From positions 124,001 through 188,000 of the forward strand of contig JAJTBD010000003.1 of the NCBI GenBank assembly GCA_021287075.1: DNA of 64,000 nt. The letters run 5' to 3'. Made by a program: the position numbers and the translations under genes. Below, in pieces: positions 61,001-64,000 of the stretch. Below the pieces are notes generated by a model. The model did not search any database, was not told the origin of the DNA, and was given only the letters and a program-made list of their open reading frames with translations. The DNA comes from Micrococcales bacterium. Its GTDB lineage: Bacteria > Actinomycetota > Actinomycetes > Actinomycetales > Dermatophilaceae. Numbering within the stretch: the stretch's first letter is position 1; every line of letters starts with the position of its first letter.

Positions 61001-61020
61001 ATACCCCATAGGGGTATGCT
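61001..61020 (+). promoter_or_regulatory. CsoR copper operator overlapping the csoR -10 box
   Basis: ATACCCC-ATA-GGGGTAT (61001-61017) is a perfect palindrome with the GTAxCCC/GGGTAT-type halves known for CsoR. TATGCT (61015-61020) overlaps its end and reads as a -10 box. It precedes csoR, copZ and copA. Confidence 0.85.
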
Positions 61021-61054
61021 GTTGGACGTCACGACCCGACCGACAGGAGTGGCG

Positions 61055-61336
61055 ATGCCCGGATACACCGGCAGCAAGGACGACTATCTCAAGCGCCTGC
61101 GCCGCATCGAGGGACAGGTGCGCGGCGTCCACCGGATGGTCGAGGAGGACACCTACTGCATCGATGTCCTCACCCAGGTCAGCGCCATCACCAAGGCCCT
61201 CCAGGCCGTCAGCCTCGGCCTCCTCGAGGACCACATGGGCCACTGCGTCGTCGACGCCGCGCGTGAGTCCGACGAGGCCGGCGCCGAGAAGGTCCGCGAG
61301 GCCTCCGAGGCCATCGCCCGCCTCGTCCGCAGCTGA
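61055..61336 (+). CDS. csoR: Copper-sensing repressor CsoR
   Basis: The 93-residue all-helical protein has the copper ligands Cys35, His60 and Cys64 in the CsoR spacing (YCIDVLTQ and LEDHMGHCVVD), matching Cys36-His61-Cys65 of M. tuberculosis CsoR. LKRLRRIEGQVRGVHRM near the start is the family's DNA-binding helix. Copper binding would release the operator 40-55 bp upstream. The ATG at 61055 has AGGAG just upstream. It is the first gene of csoR-copZ-copA. Confidence 0.93.
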   Translation: MPGYTGSKDDYLKRLRRIEGQVRGVHRMVEEDTYCIDVLTQVSAITKALQAVSLGLLEDHMGHCVVDAARESDEAGAEKVREASEAIARLVRS

Positions 61337-61402
61337 GCCAGCGACCCCACAGACCCAGCCACACGGCATACCCAATCCCCCACCCCCGCAAGGAGATCCA
61401 CA

Positions 61403-61624
61403 ATGAGCACCACGACCAATGTCATCGTCACCGGCATGACCTGCGGCCACTGCACCGCCGCCGTCACCGACGAGCTCAAGGAGATCCCGGGCGTCACGGA
61501 CGTCGCGATCGACCTCGTCGCCGGCGGCGACTCCCCTGTGGCCATCACGAGCGACGCCGAGCTCGACCGCACGGCCGTCGAGGACGCGGTGGCCGAGGCC
61601 GGCTACACCGTCGCCTTCTCCTGA
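61403..61624 (+). CDS. copZ: Copper chaperone, heavy-metal-associated domain
   Basis: The 73-residue protein is one HMA domain, with the copper-binding GMTCGHC near residue 11 and the betaalphabeta end VAEAGYTVAF. It carries Cu(I) to the exporter encoded next. AAGGAG lies upstream of the ATG. Its stop overlaps the copA start (TGATG). A motif copy lies in the gap before it. Confidence 0.92.
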   Translation: MSTTTNVIVTGMTCGHCTAAVTDELKEIPGVTDVAIDLVAGGDSPVAITSDAELDRTAVEDAVAEAGYTVAFS

Positions 61625-63840
61625 TGTCGAGCGCCACCCAGACACCACTCGACAACGAGGTCGACCTCGCCATCACGGGCATGACGTGCGCGTCGTGCTC
61701 GGCCCGCATCGAGCGCAAGCTCAACAAGCTCGACGGCGTGGAGGCGAGCGTCAACCTCGCCACCGAGAAGGCCAGCGTGCGGTATGCCGCGCCGCTCACC
61801 GTCGATGACATCGTCGCCACCGTCGAGAAGACCGGCTATGGCGCGAGCGTCATCGAGCCGGAGGCCACGGTCGCCGACGAGACCGGCCCGCTCGCCCCGC
61901 CGAAGCAGACCCACGACCTGCGCTCGGTCGAGTCGCTGCGCATCCGCGCCATCGTCTCGGCGCTGCTCACCGTCCCCGTCGTCGTCCTGGCGATGGGCCC
62001 GGTCCCGCACTTCGCGGCCAACCCGTGGGCGCAGTTCGCCCTGACGACACCGGTTGTCGCGTGGGCGGCCTGGCCCTTCCACCGGGCCGCGGCGATCAAC
62101 GCCCGGCACGGCGCGTCCACGATGGACACGCTGGTCAGCCTCGGCGTGCTCGCGGCATACCTCTGGTCGACCGTCACGCTGGTGACGAGCGGCGGCGCGC
62201 ACGGGCACTACTACTTCGAGACGGCCGCGGTCGTCACCACCTTCCTGCTGCTCGGGCGCTGGCTCGAGGCCCGGGCCAAGCGCTCCGGCAAGGAGGCGCT
62301 GACGGCCCTGCTCGACCTCGGCGCCAAAGACGTTGCGGTGCAACGGATCGACTCGCGCACCCGCGCGACGACCGAGGTCCGCATCCCCATCGACCAGCTC
62401 GCGGTCGGCGACCACTTCGTCGTCCGCCCGGGTGAGAAGATCGCCACCGACGGCGTCGTCCTGGACGGCACCTCGGCGGTCGACACCAGCCTGGTGACCG
62501 GCGAGCCGATCCCAGTCGACGTGCGCTCCGGCAGCGAGGTCACCGGCGGCACGCTCAACACCCACGGGCGGCTGATCGTCGAGGCACGCAAGGTCGGGTC
62601 CGAGACGGTCCTGGCCGGCATCACCCGGCTCGTCGAGCGCGCCCAGACCGGCAAGGCCGATGTGCAGCGCCTGGCCGACCGCATCTCCGCGATCTTCGTG
62701 CCCGTCGTGCTGGTCCTGGCCCTGCTGACCTTTGTCGGCTGGTGGATCGGCACGGGCGACGCCGCCCGGGCGCTCTCGATCGCGACGAGCGTGCTCATCA
62801 TCGCGTGTCCCTGTGCGCTCGGACTCGCCACTCCCACAGCGCTGCTCGTCGGCACGGGCCGCGGAGCCCAGATGGGCGTGCTCATCAAGGGCCCGCAGGT
62901 CCTCGAGGACACCCGCCGCGTCGACACCGTCGTGCTCGACAAGACCGGCACCATCACGACCGGCGTCGCCCGGCTGACCGAGGTCACGCCCTCTGGCCGG
63001 CTGACCGCCACCGCTGCGCTCCAGTCCGCCGCCGCGGTCGAGTCCGGCTCGGAGCACCCGATCGCCCAGGCGATCGTCCGCGCTGCCCAGGAGCGGGGGC
63101 TGGCCATCCCGACCATCGACGGCTTCCGCGCCCTGCCCGGCAGCGGCGCTCTGGCGACGATCAAGGGCACCGAGGTGACGGTCGGGCAGGCCGAGCTCTT
63201 CGCCGAGGTCCCGGAGGAGCTGCGAGACCTGCGCCGGCCGGGCACAACGGTTTTCGTCGGCTGGGTCGACAAGGCACGTGCCGCCCTGACCGTGGCCGAC
63301 GAGATCCGGGAGAGCTCGCCCGCCGCGATCCGGGCGCTGGGCGAGCAGGGCCTCACGGCATACCTGCTCACCGGTGACCACGAGGAGGCCGCACGCGCCA
63401 TCGCGACCGAGGCCGGCATCGACCCCGAGCACGTCTTCGCCGGGGTCAAGCCCGCCGACAAGCACGCGATGATCGAGCGACTCCAGAGCGAGGGCAAGGT
63501 CGTGGCGATGGTCGGCGACGGCATCAACGATGCCGCCGCCCTCGCCCAGGCCGACCTCGGCATCGCCATGGGCTCCGGCACCGACGCCGCGATGGAGAGC
63601 GCCGACGTCGTGCTCATGCGACCCGAGCTGTCGGCCGTCTCCGACGCCATCGGCCTCTCCCGCAAGACGCTGTCGATCATCAAGCAGAACCTCGCGTGGG
63701 CCTTCGGCTACAACGTCGCCGCAATCCCGCTCGCGATGGCCGGCCTGCTCAACCCGATGATCGCCGGCGCCGCGATGGCCATGTCGTCGGTGCTCGTCGT
63801 GACCAACTCGCTGCGGCTGCGGGGCTACGGCAAACGCTGA
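61624..63840 (+). CDS. copA: Copper-exporting P1B-type ATPase
   Basis: The 738-residue protein has one HMA domain (GMTCASC, Cys22 and Cys25). Eight membrane segments follow, with the metal-transport CPC at residues 395-397. The phosphorylation motif is DKTGTITTG (Asp439), the nucleotide-domain motif is SEHPIAQAI, and the hinge motif is GDGINDAAAL at about 631. It pumps Cu(I) out of the cell. The overlap with copZ and shared CsoR operator define the copper-export operon. A strong hairpin follows. Confidence 0.95.
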   Translation: MSSATQTPLDNEVDLAITGMTCASCSARIERKLNKLDGVEASVNLATEKASVRYAAPLTVDDIVATVEKTGYGASVIEPEATVADETGPLAPPKQTHDLRSVESLRIRAIVSALLTVPVVVLAMGPVPHFAANPWAQFALTTPVVAWAAWPFHRAAAINARHGASTMDTLVSLGVLAAYLWSTVTLVTSGGAHGHYYFETAAVVTTFLLLGRWLEARAKRSGKEALTALLDLGAKDVAVQRIDSRTRATTEVRIPIDQLAVGDHFVVRPGEKIATDGVVLDGTSAVDTSLVTGEPIPVDVRSGSEVTGGTLNTHGRLIVEARKVGSETVLAGITRLVERAQTGKADVQRLADRISAIFVPVVLVLALLTFVGWWIGTGDAARALSIATSVLIIACPCALGLATPTALLVGTGRGAQMGVLIKGPQVLEDTRRVDTVVLDKTGTITTGVARLTEVTPSGRLTATAALQSAAAVESGSEHPIAQAIVRAAQERGLAIPTIDGFRALPGSGALATIKGTEVTVGQAELFAEVPEELRDLRRPGTTVFVGWVDKARAALTVADEIRESSPAAIRALGEQGLTAYLLTGDHEEAARAIATEAGIDPEHVFAGVKPADKHAMIERLQSEGKVVAMVGDGINDAAALAQADLGIAMGSGTDAAMESADVVLMRPELSAVSDAIGLSRKTLSIIKQNLAWAFGYNVAAIPLAMAGLLNPMIAGAAMAMSSVLVVTNSLRLRGYGKR

Positions 63841-63857
63841 GCAGCCGCGCTGCGAGC

Positions 63858-63914
63858 CGAGAGGCCAGTTGTGGTGGGAATTCCGCGTGGATTCCCACCA
63901 CAACTGGCCTCTCG
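63858..63914. terminator. 24-bp perfect hairpin after copA
   Basis: Arms 63858-63881 (CGAGAGGCCAGTTGTGGTGG...) and 63891-63914 are perfect complements with a 9-nt loop. It lies 18 bp after the copA stop and precedes a converging gene, so it can terminate both transcripts. The outer CGAGAGG is shared with hairpins at 7385 and 22513. Confidence 0.7.
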
Positions 63915-63967
63915 CCTTGAGGAGGGGTATGCCGCGATGCCGGGAGATGCCGGCACCTGCCGGCCCG

Positions 63968-64000
63968 TCAGGGCAGCCGCTCGACCACGGCCCGCCGTGT
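63968..64000 (-). CDS. Possible C-terminal end of a gene running in from the right edge
   Basis: The last 33 bp read on the minus strand as ten codons (TRRAVVERLP) followed by TGA. This is consistent with the end of a gene converging on copA, and the hairpin at 63858-63914 would serve it too. Too little is present to say what it is. Confidence 0.3.
   Translation of the reverse strand, partial: TRRAVVERLP

Noticed and set aside
61603..63903. A 766-codon minus-strand frame opposite copA
   Set aside because: It mirrors the copA codon structure, has no recognisable domain, and runs through the copA terminator.

Overview
The window is about 71% G+C. It carries actinobacterial hallmarks: a mycothiol-dependent isomerase fold, a DUF222/HNH (13E12-type) protein, an actinobacterial-type xylose isomerase, CsoR with a copper operator, and many apparently leaderless genes. 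It most likely comes from the chromosome of a Micrococcales member, perhaps Intrasporangiaceae/Dermatophilaceae. The genus cannot be fixed from sequence alone. No rRNA, tRNA, CRISPR array or insertion sequence was seen.

Layout. 1-7.3 kb: a truncated copD-type copper gene back to back with a maleylpyruvate-isomerase-like gene, then a MarR regulator, a VOC protein, a small lipoprotein, a large unknown protein, a secreted tripeptidyl-peptidase-like hydrolase and a threonine aldolase. 7.4-11.2 kb: the bkdA-bkdB-bkdC branched-chain 2-oxoacid dehydrogenase operon. 11.5-17.6 kb: a DUF222/HNH gene, a reductase with a Gly/Ser insertion, a nucleotidyltransferase-like protein, a HisC/Pat aminotransferase and a methyltransferase. 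17.6-21.6 kb: a sulfur-type operon of short Cys-Cys leader ORF, 2OG-Fe(II) oxygenase and metQ-metN-metI. 21.7-30.6 kb: a holin-like membrane protein, an acetyltransferase and a xylose regulon (xylFGH, xylB, xylA, divergent ROK repressor) with two matching operator-like sites. 30.6-33.6 kb: a 3-hydroxyacyl-CoA dehydrogenase and a substrate-binding/VWA fusion. 33.7-40.3 kb: cydABDC plus a BlaI-family regulator. 40.4-46 kb: a ketopantoate-reductase-like gene, small membrane proteins, an acetyltransferase, feoABC under an IdeR/DtxR-like box and a low-molecular-weight phosphatase. 46.2-52.2 kb: a LacI regulator and rbsA-C-B-K-D under a double palindromic operator. 52.2-55.1 kb: SRPBCC, VOC and purB. 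55.1-58.4 kb: a visibly less G+C-rich island with a small secreted four-cysteine peptide and a two-gene ABC transporter. 58.6-64 kb: YbaK-type deacylase, metZ-like enzyme, YjbR/MmcQ protein and csoR-copZ-copA.

The most unusual signals are not genes. A short motif, TATGCCGC/GCGGCATA, recurs more than fifty times by eye, in coding and non-coding DNA and on both strands. It is often paired as an inverted repeat between genes and several times overlaps a leaderless -10 box. A second family, GCCCAATTGGGC-type palindromes spaced exactly 33 bp apart, occurs inside the CydC linker and again in front of metZ. A different 24-bp inverted repeat sits inside the CydD linker. Other points for follow-up are the cyd-BlaI operator candidate, the Cys-Cys leader peptide and the secreted-peptide/ABC island.
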